A DNA stretch of 64,000 nt from Enterobacter cloacae subsp. cloacae ATCC 13047 (GCF_000025565.1 NC_014121.1:3720001-3784000), one strand, 5' to 3'. Numbered from the stretch's first letter, positions 9,952-19,774 are shown. The notes: a model not told the origin generated them from the sequence alone. Numbers and translations are program-made.

Positions 9952-10581
9952 ATGATCGACCTTTATTACGCCCCTACTCCAAACGGCCATAAGATCACCC
10001 TCTTTCTTGAAGAAGCCGAGCTGGAATACAGGATCATCCGCGTGGATATCAGCAAAGGCGATCAGTTCAGGCCTCTCTTTCTGGCCATCTCACCGAACAA
10101 CAAAATCCCGGCCATCATCGATAACCTGCCAGCTGATGGCGGCAAACCGTTGAGCCTGTTTGAATCCGGGGAGATTTTGCTCTATCTGGCGGAGAAAACC
10201 GGCAAACTGCTGAGCGAGGAACTGCGCGAGCGTCACCACACGCTACAGTGGCTGTTCTGGCAGACAAGCGGCCTGGGCCCGATGCTGGGGCAGAACCACC
10301 ACTTTACCGCTTACGCGCCACAACCCATCCCGTATGCGATAGAGCGCTATCAGGTGGAAACGCAGCGGCTGTACGGCGTACTGAACCGTCGTCTGGAAAA
10401 ATCACCGTGGCTCGGGGGCGATCATTACAGTATCGCCGATATCGCCTGCTGGCCGTGGGTCAATACCCATGAACGTCACCGTATTGATTTAGCCTCTTAC
10501 CCGGCGGTTAACAACTGGTTTGAACGTATCCGCACCCGCCCGGCGACCGAGCGTGCGATGAAAAAAATCCAGGAGATTTAG
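9952..10581 (+). CDS. yfcG: GST-like disulfide-bond oxidoreductase YfcG
   Basis: A 209-residue Nu-class GST relative. E. coli YfcG has little transferase activity but strong glutathione-dependent disulfide reductase activity. The start MIDLYYAPTPNGHK and FESGEILLYLAEKTG, the glutathione-binding part, are clear. The start is ATG 9952 after GGAGTTGAGA. It is a few residues shorter at the C-terminus than the 215-residue E. coli protein. It is divergent from yfcF and lies upstream of folX. Confidence 0.95.
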   Translation: MIDLYYAPTPNGHKITLFLEEAELEYRIIRVDISKGDQFRPLFLAISPNNKIPAIIDNLPADGGKPLSLFESGEILLYLAEKTGKLLSEELRERHHTLQWLFWQTSGLGPMLGQNHHFTAYAPQPIPYAIERYQVETQRLYGVLNRRLEKSPWLGGDHYSIADIACWPWVNTHERHRIDLASYPAVNNWFERIRTRPATERAMKKIQEI

Positions 10582-10656
10582 GCCTGCGCCCGGTTGGGCG
10601 CGTGTCAGGCTCTCATGTATTATGGGGAGGAAATACTGACACGGAGAAGACCTGCA

Positions 10657-11025
10657 ATGTCGCAGCATGACGCTATTATTCGTATAAAAAATTTACGCTT
10701 ACGTACTTTTATCGGTATCAAAGACGAGGAGATCGCCAACCGTCAGGATATCGTGATTAATGTGGTTATCCACTATCCGGCAGACAAAGCGAGAGGCAGT
10801 GAAGATATCAATGACGCGCTGAACTATCGCACGATTACGAAAAGCATCATTCAGTACGTGGAAAATAACCGATTCTCTCTGCTGGAAAAATTAACTCAGG
10901 ATGTGCTCGACATCGCACGCGAACATCACTGGGTCACTTATGCTGAAGTAGAGATCGATAAACTTCACGCCCTGCGTTATGCCGACTCCGTCTCCATGAC
11001 GTTAAGCTGGCAGCGCCGGGCGTAA
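10657..11025 (+). CDS. folX: Dihydroneopterin triphosphate 2'-epimerase
   Basis: A FolB-like tunnelling-fold enzyme that epimerises dihydroneopterin triphosphate to the monapterin form. It has 122 residues from ATG 10657, which gives the E. coli-like start [12 protein letters not shown]; the ATG 21 codons upstream is not conserved. Conserved FIGIKDEE and [16 protein letters not shown] are present. It lies 13 bp before yfcH, and the two are likely cotranscribed. Confidence 0.96.
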   Translation: MSQHDAIIRIKNLRLRTFIGIKDEEIANRQDIVINVVIHYPADKARGSEDINDALNYRTITKSIIQYVENNRFSLLEKLTQDVLDIAREHHWVTYAEVEIDKLHALRYADSVSMTLSWQRRA

Positions 11026-11038
11026 ACCTGGAGGTTGT

Positions 11039-11932
11039 ATGAAGATTCTGCTGACCGGCGGTACAGGCCTGATTGGCCGTCATCTCATTGCGCGCCTGCA
11101 GGCGTTACATCACGACATTACCGTGGTAACGCGCAGCCCTGAGAAAGCGCGCCAGGTGCTGGGTGCCGGTATCGACATCTGGAAAAATCTGGCTGACCGG
11201 CAGAATCTGGACGGCTTTGACGCCGTCATCAACCTGGCCGGTGAACCCATCGCCGACAAACGCTGGACGGAAGAGCAAAAACAGCTGTTGTGCAGCAGCC
11301 GCTGGAACATCACCGAAAAGCTGGTCGAGCTGATCCGTAACAGCCATACCCCGCCATCGGTACTGATTTCCGGTTCTGCGGTAGGCTATTACGGCGATCT
11401 CGGTGAGGTGGTCGTGACCGAAGAAGAGCCGCCGCACAACGAGTTTACCCATAAGCTCTGCGCCCAGTGGGAACGTATTGCCTGTGCTGCCCAGAGCGAT
11501 AATACCCGCGTGTGCCTGCTGCGTACCGGCGTCGTTCTCGCGCCGAAAGGCGGCATTCTGGCGAAAATGCTTCCTCCGTTCCGGCTCGGACTGGGCGGCC
11601 CCATCGGTAATGGCCGTCAGTATCTGCCGTGGATCCACATCGACGATATGGTCAACGGTATTCTCTGGCTGCTGGATAACGATCTACGTGGGCCGTTTAA
11701 TATGGTTGCGCCGTACCCGGTACGTAACGAGCAGTTTGCCCACGCGCTGGGCCATGCTCTGCATCGCCCGGCGATTTTGCGCGTGCCCGCAACGGTGATT
11801 CGCCTGATGATGGGTGAAGCGTCCGTGCTGGTGCTGGGCGGGCAGCGTGCGCTACCGAAACGGCTTGAAGCGGCCGGGTTTGCGTTTCGCTGGTATGACT
11901 TAGAAGAGGCGTTGAGGGATGTGGTGGGATGA
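11039..11932 (+). CDS. yfcH: SDR-family NAD(P)-binding protein YfcH
   Basis: A TIGR01777-type, epimerase-like short-chain dehydrogenase fold of 297 residues. The dinucleotide motif [11 protein letters not shown] starts at residue 6. GSAVGYYGD carries the tyrosine of the usual active-site region, and the family C-terminal domain ([14 protein letters not shown]) is intact. The substrate is unknown; distant relatives act in cell division and plastid biogenesis. The start follows CTGGAGGTTGT. It is downstream of folX as in E. coli. Confidence 0.94.
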   Translation: MKILLTGGTGLIGRHLIARLQALHHDITVVTRSPEKARQVLGAGIDIWKNLADRQNLDGFDAVINLAGEPIADKRWTEEQKQLLCSSRWNITEKLVELIRNSHTPPSVLISGSAVGYYGDLGEVVVTEEEPPHNEFTHKLCAQWERIACAAQSDNTRVCLLRTGVVLAPKGGILAKMLPPFRLGLGGPIGNGRQYLPWIHIDDMVNGILWLLDNDLRGPFNMVAPYPVRNEQFAHALGHALHRPAILRVPATVIRLMMGEASVLVLGGQRALPKRLEAAGFAFRWYDLEEALRDVVG

Positions 11933-11976
11933 ATATGTTACATTTGTACGCCATGTCCCGATGAAATGGCGTAACA

Positions 11977-12486
11977 ATGGCAACCATTACCACACCCCGG
12001 CTTCACCTCACCCCTTTCGAACCCACTGACTGGGCCTTCTTCCGCTCGTTGCGGGAAGATCGCAATATCATGCGTTACATGGCCGCCATCGCGCCGGAAA
12101 AAGAGACCCGGCGCGTATTTGCTGCGCGCTTAACGGCGGCGCACGTTTTTGTGATTCGTTTTCATGATGATGACACGCCACTGGGCGATATCGGCCTGCA
12201 GATCAGCCCGGAGAATCGTGAAGAGGCGGATATTGGCTATACGGTTGTGCCTGCCGCGCAGGGGAAAGGTATCGCCAGTGAGGCGTTGCGCGCGGTATGT
12301 GAATATGCGTTTAACCAGACCGGCGTGAAAGCGATTAACGCCTACGTGCTGGCGGACAACGGCGGGTCGGTGCGGGTACTGGAGAAAGCGGGGTTTGTGC
12401 GTACGCAGGTGCTGGAGAAGGCGTACGAGATTGACGGCGTACGGTATGACGACTGGGTGTATCGGCTGGAGTGCGGTGCGGTCTGA
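11977..12486 (+). CDS. GNAT N-acetyltransferase (RimJ/RimL-like)
   Basis: The 169-residue protein has the RimJ/RimL pattern: it begins TTPRLHLTPFEPTDW, has the acetyl-CoA loop AAQGKGIASEALRAV near residues 90-105, and NGGSVRVLEKAGF in motif B. Such enzymes acetylate protein N-termini or small amines; the substrate here is not evident. It lies 44 bp after yfcH on the same strand and ends in REP-like repeats. The class is secure but I cannot give a specific name. Confidence 0.88.
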   Translation: MATITTPRLHLTPFEPTDWAFFRSLREDRNIMRYMAAIAPEKETRRVFAARLTAAHVFVIRFHDDDTPLGDIGLQISPENREEADIGYTVVPAAQGKGIASEALRAVCEYAFNQTGVKAINAYVLADNGGSVRVLEKAGFVRTQVLEKAYEIDGVRYDDWVYRLECGAV

Positions 12487-12494
12487 TGCCCTTA

Positions 12495-12610
12495 CCCCGG
12501 CCCTCTCCCACAGGAGAGGGAGAAAACCCAGCCTGTAGGCCCGGTAAGCGAAGCGCCACCGGGCGATTGGGCTGCACCGCGGCCCTCTCCCACGGGGAGA
12601 GGGAGAAAGG
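12495..12610. repeat. Cluster of REP and CCCTCTCC/GGAGAGGG inverted repeats
   Basis: Two copies of a small palindrome, CCCTCTCC...GGAGAGGG (12501-12520 and 12583-12603), flank a REP-like unit at about 12535-12565. Both coding strands converge here (GNAT gene and hisP), so the repeats probably form the shared transcript ends. Confidence 0.75.
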
Positions 12611-12616
12611 CAAAAC

Positions 12617-13396
12617 CTACTTCAAAGAGCCCTTCAGGAACTGCTGCAAACGCGGGCTTTGCGGATTCGCCAGCACCTCATCCGGATGTCCCTGCTCTTC
12701 GATTTTCCCCTGATGCAGGAAGATCACGTGGTTCGAGACGTTGCGGGCAAAGCCCATCTCGTGCGTTACCACAACCATGGTTTTACCCTCTTCCGCAAGC
12801 TTTTGCATGATGCGCAGCACTTCGCCAACCAGTTCCGGGTCAAGTGCTGAGGTCGGTTCGTCGAACAGCAATACTTCAGGCTCCATCGCCAGCGCACGGG
12901 CGATAGAGACACGCTGCTGCTGACCACCAGAGAGATGCACCGGGTACTTTATCTGCTGTCGCTCATCGATACCCACTTTCGCCAGGTATTTCACCGCGCG
13001 CTCACGGGCCTCCTGCTTGCTTAAACCCAGCACCTGAACCGGTGCTTCCATCACGTTCTCCAGCACCGTCATGTGGCTCCAGAGGTTGAAGTGCTGGAAA
13101 ACCATTGTCAGTCGCGTGCGCAGCAGGCGCAGTTGGTTCTTATCAGCCACCTTCAGCTGGCCGTCTTTATCCCGGGTCAGATTGATATTCTGCCCGCTCA
13201 CCACAATTGAGCCTTCACTCGGCTTTTCGAGGAAGTTGATGCAGCGCAGGAAGGTACTTTTCCCCGAGCCAGATGATCCGATAATACTGATCACGTCGCC
13301 TGCATTTGCCTGCAGCGACACCCCTTTCAGCACTTCATGTTCGCCGTAGCGTTTGTGCAAATCAATTACGTTTAATTTGTTCTCAGCCATCATCAT
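12617..13396 (-). CDS. hisP: Histidine/lysine-arginine-ornithine ABC transporter ATPase
   Basis: The ATP-binding subunit of the HisQMP2 importer, 259 residues. Walker [10 protein letters not shown], the ABC signature LSGGQQQR, Walker B VLLFDEPT and the switch histidine in VVTHEMGFA are all intact. Three ATGs stand in a row at the start (13396, 13393, 13390); E. coli uses the equivalent of the second or third. It follows hisM after two bases, so translation is coupled. It works with both HisJ and ArgT. Confidence 0.97.
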   Translation of the reverse strand: MMMAENKLNVIDLHKRYGEHEVLKGVSLQANAGDVISIIGSSGSGKSTFLRCINFLEKPSEGSIVVSGQNINLTRDKDGQLKVADKNQLRLLRTRLTMVFQHFNLWSHMTVLENVMEAPVQVLGLSKQEARERAVKYLAKVGIDERQQIKYPVHLSGGQQQRVSIARALAMEPEVLLFDEPTSALDPELVGEVLRIMQKLAEEGKTMVVVTHEMGFARNVSNHVIFLHQGKIEEQGHPDEVLANPQSPRLQQFLKGSLK

Positions 13397-13398
13397 TC

Positions 13399-14115
13399 TC
13401 AGTGCGTCGAAGAGGGTTTTATATGCTGCAACCAGCGCTTTTCTGCCTTACGGAACAGGCTAATCAGGACGTATGAAATAATCAAATAGAGCACTGCCGC
13501 AATGCCAAACGCGGTAAACGGCTGATAGGTCGCAGAGTTAATATCGCGGGCGATTTTAAGCAGGTCGGGCACCGTTGCGGTAAAGGCCAGCGCGGTGGAG
13601 TGGAGCATTAAAATCACTTCGTTACTGTAGGCTGGCAATGCGATACGTAGCGCCGACGGCAGAATAATGCAGCGGTACAGTTTCACCGACGAGAAGCCGT
13701 ACGCGCGCGCCGCTTCGATTTCTCCGTAAGGAACGGAGCGGATAGCCCCGGCGAAAATCTCGGTGGTGTAAGCGCAGGTGTTGAGCGTCAACGCCAGCAC
13801 CGTACAGTTCAGGCCGCTGCGGAAGAAGGCGTTCAGCATCTCGGTGCCTTTCACAATCTCCAGCGTATACATGCCCGAATAGAACACCAGCAGCTGTACG
13901 TACAGCGGTGTACCGCGGAATACGTAGGTAAACAGCCAGATCGGGAACTGAATAAATTTATTGTTCGACACGCGGCCAATGGCAAGAAACACAGCCAGAA
14001 TGCCACCCATCACCACCGAAGAGATCAGCAGCCACAGCGTAATGGCCACGCCGGTGAAGCGATAGCCGTCCGTCCACAGCAGCGATTTCCAGTATTCCTG
14101 AATAATCTCAATCAC
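13399..14115 (-). CDS. hisM: Histidine/LAO ABC transporter permease HisM
   Basis: The 238-residue inner-membrane permease has about five hydrophobic segments. The EAA loop that contacts HisP is visible ([18 protein letters not shown]). It pairs with HisQ. Its ATG overlaps the hisQ stop by 4 bp and its stop almost touches hisP. Length and order match E. coli. Confidence 0.97.
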   Translation of the reverse strand: MIEIIQEYWKSLLWTDGYRFTGVAITLWLLISSVVMGGILAVFLAIGRVSNNKFIQFPIWLFTYVFRGTPLYVQLLVFYSGMYTLEIVKGTEMLNAFFRSGLNCTVLALTLNTCAYTTEIFAGAIRSVPYGEIEAARAYGFSSVKLYRCIILPSALRIALPAYSNEVILMLHSTALAFTATVPDLLKIARDINSATYQPFTAFGIAAVLYLIISYVLISLFRKAEKRWLQHIKPSSTH

Positions 14116-14798
14116 AGGTCAGCCCTCTTCACACCCACGGAGTAGCGACGTTCGAGCAGAAGCAGCACACCATTGGAGACGGTCGTAAAGACCAGATAGA
14201 TCACGCCACACACCACCGCAAAGTAGAACGGCTCCCAGGTACTTTTACCGGCAAGCTGCGTGGCCTTTACCACATCTTCCAGACCCAGCAGAGAGACCAG
14301 CGCCGTGGCCTTGAGGATAACCTGCCAGTTGTTGCCAATGCCCGGAAGCGCGTAGCGCATCATGGCCGGGAACATAATCCGGCGAAACGTCTGGGAGGAG
14401 GTAAAACCGTAGGCGGTCGCCGCTTCTATGTGTCCTTTCGGTACCGCCATATAAGCGCCGCGGAAAGTTTCGGTGAAGTACGCGCCGTAGATAAAACCGA
14501 GAGTGATAATACCGGCCACCATCGGGTCGATATCGATCTGCCCCATTCCCATGGCGTCCGTCACGCTGTTAAGCGCGATCTGCAGCCCGTAAAAGATAAG
14601 CAGCATCAGCACCAGATCGGGAACGCCGCGAATCAGCGTGGTATAACCTTCAAAAATCAGCGCCAGCGGTTTGTTAGCCGAAAGCTTCGCCCCTGCGCCT
14701 GCCAGACCTATCAGCACCGCCAGCACCACGGAGCTGATAGCCAGCTCAAGGGTGACAAGCGCGCCCTGTAAAATAACGCCAGAAAATCCGTACAGCAT
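14112..14798 (-). CDS. hisQ: Histidine/LAO ABC transporter permease HisQ
   Basis: The 228-residue permease begins MLYGFSGVILQGALVTLEL and has an EAA loop, GHIEAATAYGFTSSQTFRR. It forms the transmembrane heterodimer with HisM. It is separated from hisJ by about 87 bp that contain a GC-rich hairpin, which fits the known higher expression of the binding-protein gene than of the membrane genes. Confidence 0.97.
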   Translation of the reverse strand: MLYGFSGVILQGALVTLELAISSVVLAVLIGLAGAGAKLSANKPLALIFEGYTTLIRGVPDLVLMLLIFYGLQIALNSVTDAMGMGQIDIDPMVAGIITLGFIYGAYFTETFRGAYMAVPKGHIEAATAYGFTSSQTFRRIMFPAMMRYALPGIGNNWQVILKATALVSLLGLEDVVKATQLAGKSTWEPFYFAVVCGVIYLVFTTVSNGVLLLLERRYSVGVKRADL

Positions 14799-14841
14799 AC
14801 CGCGAGCCCTGTCGTATCGTGAGTGATGGACCGTGTCTTAT

Positions 14842-14862
14842 CCCCTCCCTGAGCGGGAGGGG
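14842..14862 (-). repeat. GC-rich hairpin between hisJ and hisQ
   Basis: Arms CCCCTCCC and GGGAGGGG form a perfect 8-bp stem with loop TGAGC. Its place between the binding-protein and permease genes suggests a stabiliser of the upstream hisJ mRNA or a partial terminator; this role is inferred. Confidence 0.6.
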
Positions 14863-14885
14863 CCGCACGTTATTTGACGGGGCGA

Positions 14886-15668
14886 TTAGCCGCCGTAAAC
14901 ATTAAAATCGAAGTACTTTTTCGCCAGTTTGTCGTACGTGCCATCCGCGCGCATTTCAGCAAACGCTTTGTTCAGCGCTTCGCGCAGCTCGTTGTCTTCT
15001 TTACGCAGACCCATACCGGTGCCGACACCAAACAACTTCACATCTTTAATGGATGGGCCGCCAAATTTGTAATCTTTACCTACCGGCGTCTTCAGGAAGC
15101 CTTCACTCGCGGCGACTTCATCCTGGAAAGCGGCGTCGATACGGCCTGCCGTCAGATCAGCGTAGATATTTTCCTGGCCCTGATAAGAGACGATTTCAAT
15201 CCCCTTCGGTGCCCAGTGTTCATTACCGTAGGTTTCCTGGGTAGTGCCCTGCAGCACGCCCACGCGTTTGCCCTTCAGTGATTCGAGGGTTGGCTGGATG
15301 TCAGACGATTTAGCCACCACCAGACGAGAATCTGCCGCATAGAGTTTGTCGGTGAAGGCAATCTCCTGCTGACGTTTTTCAGTGATGGAAAGTGAGGACA
15401 TGATAACGTCGATTTTTTTTGCTTTCAGCGAAGGGATCAGCGCATCCAGCGGGTTCTCAACGTAGGTACACTGCGCTTTGATGCGTTTGCACAGCTCATT
15501 GGCCAGATCAATGTCAAAACCGACCAGTTCACCCTTCGAATTCTTAGATTCGAACGGGGCATAGGTAGGGTCGGTACCAATACGAATTTTCTGCGGAATT
15601 GCTGCGAACGCCGCGGTAGCGCTGGAAAAGGCCAGCACCAGAGATAACGACAACACGAGTTTTTTCAT
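14886..15668 (-). CDS. hisJ: Periplasmic histidine-binding protein
   Basis: The 260-residue solute-binding protein starts at the ATG at 15668, which gives a canonical signal peptide ([22 protein letters not shown]). The family signature [14 protein letters not shown] and the end YFDFNVYGG match HisJ. It delivers L-histidine to HisQMP2. It is downstream of the paralogue argT on the same strand; the 226-bp gap holds a long hairpin and its own promoter region. Assigned to HisJ rather than ArgT by position next to hisQ. Confidence 0.96.
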   Translation of the reverse strand: MKKLVLSLSLVLAFSSATAAFAAIPQKIRIGTDPTYAPFESKNSKGELVGFDIDLANELCKRIKAQCTYVENPLDALIPSLKAKKIDVIMSSLSITEKRQQEIAFTDKLYAADSRLVVAKSSDIQPTLESLKGKRVGVLQGTTQETYGNEHWAPKGIEIVSYQGQENIYADLTAGRIDAAFQDEVAASEGFLKTPVGKDYKFGGPSIKDVKLFGVGTGMGLRKEDNELREALNKAFAEMRADGTYDKLAKKYFDFNVYGG

Positions 15669-15816
15669 ATCTGTCCTCAACAAACTGTCTTCTTACGTGA
15701 TTTTTACGACGACGGGGTGGTGCTAATGTGCCATCAATCCACGCCATCAGGCAAAGATTAATGCCTTTCAGGCGAGATTTTTTGCATGATAAATGCGTAA
15801 GTATGCACACAGCGAT

Positions 15817-15854
15817 CCAATACGGTGCACGAAACGCACCATATTGGATCAATC
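15817..15854 (-). other. Long stem-loop between argT and hisJ
   Basis: Arms of about 15 bases (15817-15853, starting GATCCAATACGGTGC and ending with its near-complement) pair with one C/T difference across a 7-base loop. On the argT strand it lies about 40 bases after the stop codon and is not followed by a T-run, so it is more likely an mRNA 3'-end stabiliser or attenuating hairpin than a classical terminator. Confidence 0.6.
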
Positions 15855-15894
15855 ACACCCGCAGTGCACCAGAATAGTGCACCATCATCGAGTA

Positions 15895-16677
15895 TCAATC
15901 ACCGTAGACGTTGAAGTCGAAGTATTTCTTCGCCAGTTTGTCGTAGGTACCGTCTTTGCGCAGTTCTGCAAACGCTTTGTCGAAGGCGGCTTTCAGCTCG
16001 GTATCATCTTTACGCAGGCCAATACCGGTGCCGTCACCAAAGTATTTTTTGTCTTTCACGGACGGGCCAGCAAAGGCGTAGTCTTTACCTGCCGGCTGTT
16101 TCAGGAAGCCTTCACTTGCGGCAACCTCATCCTGGAATGCCGCATCCAGACGACCGGCCGCCAGGTCAGAATAAATCAGATCCTGGTTCTGGTAAGCCAC
16201 CACGTCAACGCCCTTCTCACGCCAGTTTGCATTGGCATAACCTTCCTGAGTCGACCCCTGCAGCACGCCGACATGCTTGCCTTTCAGGGAGTCAATGGTT
16301 GGCTGAATGGGGGAGCCTTTTGCCGCAATCAGACGGGAATCCGCGGCGTAGAGCTTGTCAGAGAAGGCAATCTCCTGTTGACGTTTTTCGGTGATGGAAA
16401 GAGAAGAGATAATGGCGTCGATTTTCTTGGCTTTCAGCGACGGAATTAACGCGTCAAAGTCGCTGCCCACCCATGTGCATTTCACCGCAATGCGTTTGCA
16501 CATCTCATTACCCAGATCGATATCAAACCCTACGAAATCGCCTTTCGCATCCTTGGAAGAGAATGGCGCGTAGGTTGCGTCTGTACCGATACGCACTGTC
16601 TGTGGAAGCGCTGCGTAGCTACCTGCGGCTGCACTTAACCCCACCAGCAAAGACAGAGCCAGAACCGTCTTCTTCAT
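15895..16677 (-). CDS. argT: Periplasmic lysine/arginine/ornithine-binding protein
   Basis: The 260-residue LAO-binding protein has a clear signal peptide ([22 protein letters not shown]), and its mature part is very like HisJ ([14 protein letters not shown], end YFDFNVYGD). It uses the HisQMP2 membrane complex for basic amino acids. The upstream region carries a good sigma54 promoter and a C/A-rich leader, in line with nitrogen (NtrC) control and sRNA repression known for Salmonella argT. Confidence 0.96.
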   Translation of the reverse strand: MKKTVLALSLLVGLSAAAGSYAALPQTVRIGTDATYAPFSSKDAKGDFVGFDIDLGNEMCKRIAVKCTWVGSDFDALIPSLKAKKIDAIISSLSITEKRQQEIAFSDKLYAADSRLIAAKGSPIQPTIDSLKGKHVGVLQGSTQEGYANANWREKGVDVVAYQNQDLIYSDLAAGRLDAAFQDEVAASEGFLKQPAGKDYAFAGPSVKDKKYFGDGTGIGLRKDDTELKAAFDKAFAELRKDGTYDKLAKKYFDFNVYGD

Positions 16678-16699
16678 ACATTTACCCTCAAGTACCGTG

Positions 16700-16740
16700 A
16701 TTTTATTATGTATTGTGTTGTGTGTTGTGTGTTGTGTTGC
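16700..16740 (-). promoter_or_regulatory. C/A-rich argT leader, probable GcvB target
   Basis: On the argT strand the 5' untranslated region is an almost pure CA repeat tract (units like ACAACAC; the top strand shows GTGTTGT repeats). GcvB sRNA represses argT and other transporter genes in Salmonella by pairing its G/U-rich loop with such C/A-rich leaders. The base composition is directly seen; GcvB control is inferred from that precedent. Confidence 0.7.
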
Positions 16741-16750
16741 AGGCTTCTCT

Positions 16751-16766
16751 TGCAGGTCTTATGCCA
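16751..16766 (-). promoter_or_regulatory. Sigma54 promoter of argT
   Basis: On the minus strand the sequence TGGCATAAGACCTGCA has the invariant GG (-24) and GC (-12) at the correct 10-base interval and lies about 75-90 bases before the argT ATG. It fits the nitrogen-regulated argT promoter described in Salmonella. Confidence 0.82.
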
Positions 16767-16974
16767 CATTGCCGTCGGGTCAAAACTTCGACGTTAAATA
16801 TGTTAATAAAACGTTGCGATATTGCCTTAATGGTGAAAGATAGCAGGTCTGCCGAACGAACCGGAAAGAGAAAAAGGGAAAAAACGAATTAAATGTCGAG
16901 GATATGATCGCCGTTGCAATTTTGCCCTGAAACAGGGCATCGTCTCTGTTCATGCACGCTGTTTGTGCACAGAA

Positions 16975-17544
16975 TCAGGCGCCCTGCCAGCGGGTGAAGA
17001 GGTCTTCGGGCAGGTGGATATCAAACTGATCCAGCACGCGGTTCACTGTCTGATTAATCACGTCATCGAGCGAGGCCGGACGATGATAAAACGCCGGCAC
17101 CGGCGGCATGATCACCGCGCCCAGTTCAGCGGCCTGGGTCATTAAACGCAGATGCCCCAGATGCAGCGGCGTTTCGCGCACGCAAAGCACCAGAGGACGA
17201 CGCTCCTTCAGCACCACGTCCGCCGCACGCGTCACCAGCGTGTCGGTATAGCTGTTAACAATGCCGGAGAGGGTCTTTATTGAACAGGGCAATATCACCA
17301 TGCCCGCGGTTTTAAACGAGCCGGAGGAGATGCTGGCAGCGATATCGCGGGCATCGTGTACCACATCCGCCAGCGCCTGGACATCGCGCAGGGAGAGATC
17401 GGTTTCGAGGGAGAGGGTCTGACGCGCAGCCTGGCTCATCACCAGATGGGTTTCGACTTCCGCCACGTCACGCAGCACCTGCAACAGACGCACGCCGTAG
17501 ATCGCGCCACTGGCGCCGCTAAGCCCAACAATGAGTCGTTTCAT
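16975..17544 (-). CDS. ubiX: Flavin prenyltransferase
   Basis: Makes prenylated FMN, the cofactor of the UbiD decarboxylase in ubiquinone synthesis. The 189 residues from ATG 17544 (MKRLIVGLSGASGAIYG) equal the E. coli length; a 30-codon upstream extension of the frame is ignored. The FMN-binding GASGAIYG and VCVRETPLHLGHLRLM are conserved. It follows purF by about 90 bp with a GC-rich hairpin between them. Confidence 0.96.
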   Translation of the reverse strand: MKRLIVGLSGASGAIYGVRLLQVLRDVAEVETHLVMSQAARQTLSLETDLSLRDVQALADVVHDARDIAASISSGSFKTAGMVILPCSIKTLSGIVNSYTDTLVTRAADVVLKERRPLVLCVRETPLHLGHLRLMTQAAELGAVIMPPVPAFYHRPASLDDVINQTVNRVLDQFDIHLPEDLFTRWQGA

Positions 17545-17602
17545 GATTTTCGCCCTTACTGATTTCAGGGCAGACTGTGCAGGATTTTGCGGGGAGTTGC
17601 AA

Positions 17603-17622
17603 GTGAGGGCGAAGGCCCTCAC
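17603..17622 (-). repeat. Hairpin between purF and ubiX
   Basis: A perfect 8-bp stem GTGAGGGC/GCCCTCAC closed by the tetraloop GAAG. It has no T-run on the minus strand, so it is probably an mRNA-stabilising or partial attenuating structure. Confidence 0.5.
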
Positions 17623-17634
17623 CTGCCTGCACAA

Positions 17635-19152
17635 TTAACCTTCGTTGTGCATCTCTAAGCTTTCGAGATCGTTTTGCAGCTGGACGGCTTTCGCATCGTC
17701 GTTGCGCAGCGAATCGAGATAGTCCAGATACTGCTGATCAACATCTTTGGTGACGTAAACCCCGTTAAACACGGAACATTCAAACTGCTGAATATCCGGG
17801 TTCTCGGCGCGCACCGCGTCGATAAGATCGTTCAGATCCTGGAAAATCAGGCCATCGGCACCGATGATCTGGCGAATCTCGTCCACTTCACGGCCGTGGG
17901 CAATCAGCTCGTTCGCGGTAGGCATATCAATGCCATACACGTTCGGGAAGCGAATCTCTGGCGCCGCAGAGGCAAGATATACTTTCTTCGCACCGGCTTC
18001 ACGCGCCATCTCGATAATCTGCTCTGAGGTGGTGCCACGCACAATGGAGTCATCCACCAGCAGCACGTTCTTGTCGCGGAACTCAGCGCGGTTAGCGTTC
18101 AGTTTACGACGCACGGACTTACGGCGCAGCTGCTGACCCGGCATGATAAAGGTACGGCCAACGTAGCGGTTCTTCACGAAGCCCTGACGGTATGGCTTAT
18201 CCAGAATGCGAGCGATTTCCAGCGCGATATCACAGGACGTTTCCGGGATAGGAATGACCACGTCGATGTCCAGATCGTCCCACTCGCGGGCAATCTTCTC
18301 ACCCAGCTTGGTTCCCATGTTCACGCGGGCGCTGTAGACGGAGATCTTATCGATAAACGAGTCCGGACGGGCGAAATACACGTATTCGAACAGGCATGGG
18401 TTGCTGACCGGGTTGTCTGCACACTGGCGGGTAAACAGCTGGCCCTTCTCAGTGATATAGACCGCTTCGCCAGGGGCTACATCACGCAGGAATTCGAAGC
18501 CCAGGGTGTCCAGCGCCACGCTTTCAGAGGCAACCATATATTCGGTACGGCCATCACCCAGGTCACGCTTGCCGAGCACCAGCGGGCGGATACCGTTTGG
18601 ATCGCGGAAGGCGACCATTCCGTGACCGATAATCATCGCCACGCAGGCGTAGGCACCGCGGATCTGGCGGTTTGTCGCAGCAACGGCGGCAAAGATATTG
18701 TCTGCTTCCAGCGGATAGTGGCGGAAGTTATCCAGCTCGCTCGCGAACACGTTGAGCAGGATTTCTGAATCAGAGGTGGTGTTAATGTGGCGACGTTTCT
18801 CTTCAAACAGCTTTTTACGCAGCTCATGCGCGTTGGTCAGGTTGCCGTTGTGAGCAAGCGTGATGCCATACGGTGAGTTGACGTAGAAAGGCTGTGCCTC
18901 AGAGGCGCTGGAACTGCCAGCAGTAGGATAACGAACGTGACCGATCCCCAAATTACCTTGCAGACGCTGCATATGGCGGGCTTCAAACACATCGTTTACC
19001 AGGCCATTCGCCTTACGTAAACGGAAGCAGTTGTTTGCATCAATGGTGATGATACCCGCAGCATCCTGCCCACGGTGCTGAAGCACCGTTAACGCGTCAT
19101 AAATCGACTGGTTTACCGGCATGAAACCGGCGATACCGACAATACCGCACAT
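17635..19152 (-). CDS. purF: Amidophosphoribosyltransferase
   Basis: The first committed enzyme of purine synthesis, which makes phosphoribosylamine from PRPP and glutamine. The 505 residues equal the E. coli length. Cys2 (after Met removal the N-terminal nucleophile, in MCGIVGIAG) is the glutaminase residue. The PRPP loop [13 protein letters not shown] lies in the C-terminal phosphoribosyltransferase domain. It is in the cvpA-purF operon under the PurR box upstream of cvpA. Confidence 0.98.
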   Translation of the reverse strand: MCGIVGIAGFMPVNQSIYDALTVLQHRGQDAAGIITIDANNCFRLRKANGLVNDVFEARHMQRLQGNLGIGHVRYPTAGSSSASEAQPFYVNSPYGITLAHNGNLTNAHELRKKLFEEKRRHINTTSDSEILLNVFASELDNFRHYPLEADNIFAAVAATNRQIRGAYACVAMIIGHGMVAFRDPNGIRPLVLGKRDLGDGRTEYMVASESVALDTLGFEFLRDVAPGEAVYITEKGQLFTRQCADNPVSNPCLFEYVYFARPDSFIDKISVYSARVNMGTKLGEKIAREWDDLDIDVVIPIPETSCDIALEIARILDKPYRQGFVKNRYVGRTFIMPGQQLRRKSVRRKLNANRAEFRDKNVLLVDDSIVRGTTSEQIIEMAREAGAKKVYLASAAPEIRFPNVYGIDMPTANELIAHGREVDEIRQIIGADGLIFQDLNDLIDAVRAENPDIQQFECSVFNGVYVTKDVDQQYLDYLDSLRNDDAKAVQLQNDLESLEMHNEG

Positions 19153-19188
19153 TCGTCTTTTCCTCGTTAAGCCACATCTCAGAGCGGG

Positions 19189-19677
19189 TTACACTCTGGG
19201 CAAGAAACTCGACGAGCTTTGCAGATAGTCAAAGAACCACCTGATGATGAAGCTGAACTCTGGAATGAGCTGCGATTTCTGCCAGTCTTCACTTTTGGAG
19301 AACCCGGTAAAGGTATCCAGGAAGAACAGTATCGCGGCCACAATCAGCACGCCTCGTAATGCCCCGAAACAGATCCCGAGCACCCTGTCCGTTCCTGACA
19401 GACCGGTTTTCTCGACCAGCTGACCTATCACGTAATTTACGATAGCGCCGACAATCAGCGTCGCGATAAACAGCACCGCGATGGCGATTCCATTTCGGAC
19501 CAGTTCATCTTCAAAGCCCGTGAACCAGACAGACAGGTAAGTGTAGTAATGACTGGCAACAAAGAAAGCACAACCCCAAGTCACCAGCGATAACGCTTCA
19601 CGAACAAAGCCACGGATCAGGCTAACCAGACAGGAAAAACCAATCACCGCAATGATGGCGTAATCAATCCAGACCAT
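19189..19677 (-). CDS. cvpA: Colicin V production protein CvpA
   Basis: The 162-residue inner-membrane protein with about four hydrophobic segments starts MVWIDYAIIAVIGFS. It is needed for colicin V production and linked to envelope and bile-stress tolerance in enterics; its mechanism is not settled. The ATG at 19677 gives the E. coli length; the frame reads further upstream through the promoter and PurR site, which is not coding. It is cotranscribed with purF, 36 bp downstream. Confidence 0.96.
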   Translation of the reverse strand: MVWIDYAIIAVIGFSCLVSLIRGFVREALSLVTWGCAFFVASHYYTYLSVWFTGFEDELVRNGIAIAVLFIATLIVGAIVNYVIGQLVEKTGLSGTDRVLGICFGALRGVLIVAAILFFLDTFTGFSKSEDWQKSQLIPEFSFIIRWFFDYLQSSSSFLPRV

Positions 19678-19733
19678 ATGTGTCCCACGATTTAACGCCC
19701 TGTCATCCAGTTCGGGGCGAATTCTAACAGAAA

Positions 19734-19749
19734 AAGAAAACGTTTGCGT
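19734..19749 (-). promoter_or_regulatory. PurR operator of the cvpA-purF operon
   Basis: On the minus strand the 16-mer ACGCAAACGTTTTCTT matches the PurR consensus ACGCAAACGTTTTCNT at every fixed position. It lies about 60-70 bp before the cvpA start, as in E. coli, where hypoxanthine- or guanine-bound PurR represses the operon. Confidence 0.93.
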
Positions 19750-19774
19750 AGGGATTTCCTTCCCGCGCGTAAAT

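Noticed and set aside
15690..15720. A sigma54 promoter for hisJ (TGGCACATTAGCACC on the minus strand)
   Set aside because: The -24 GG is present but the -12 GC is not at the required distance, unlike the good argT site.
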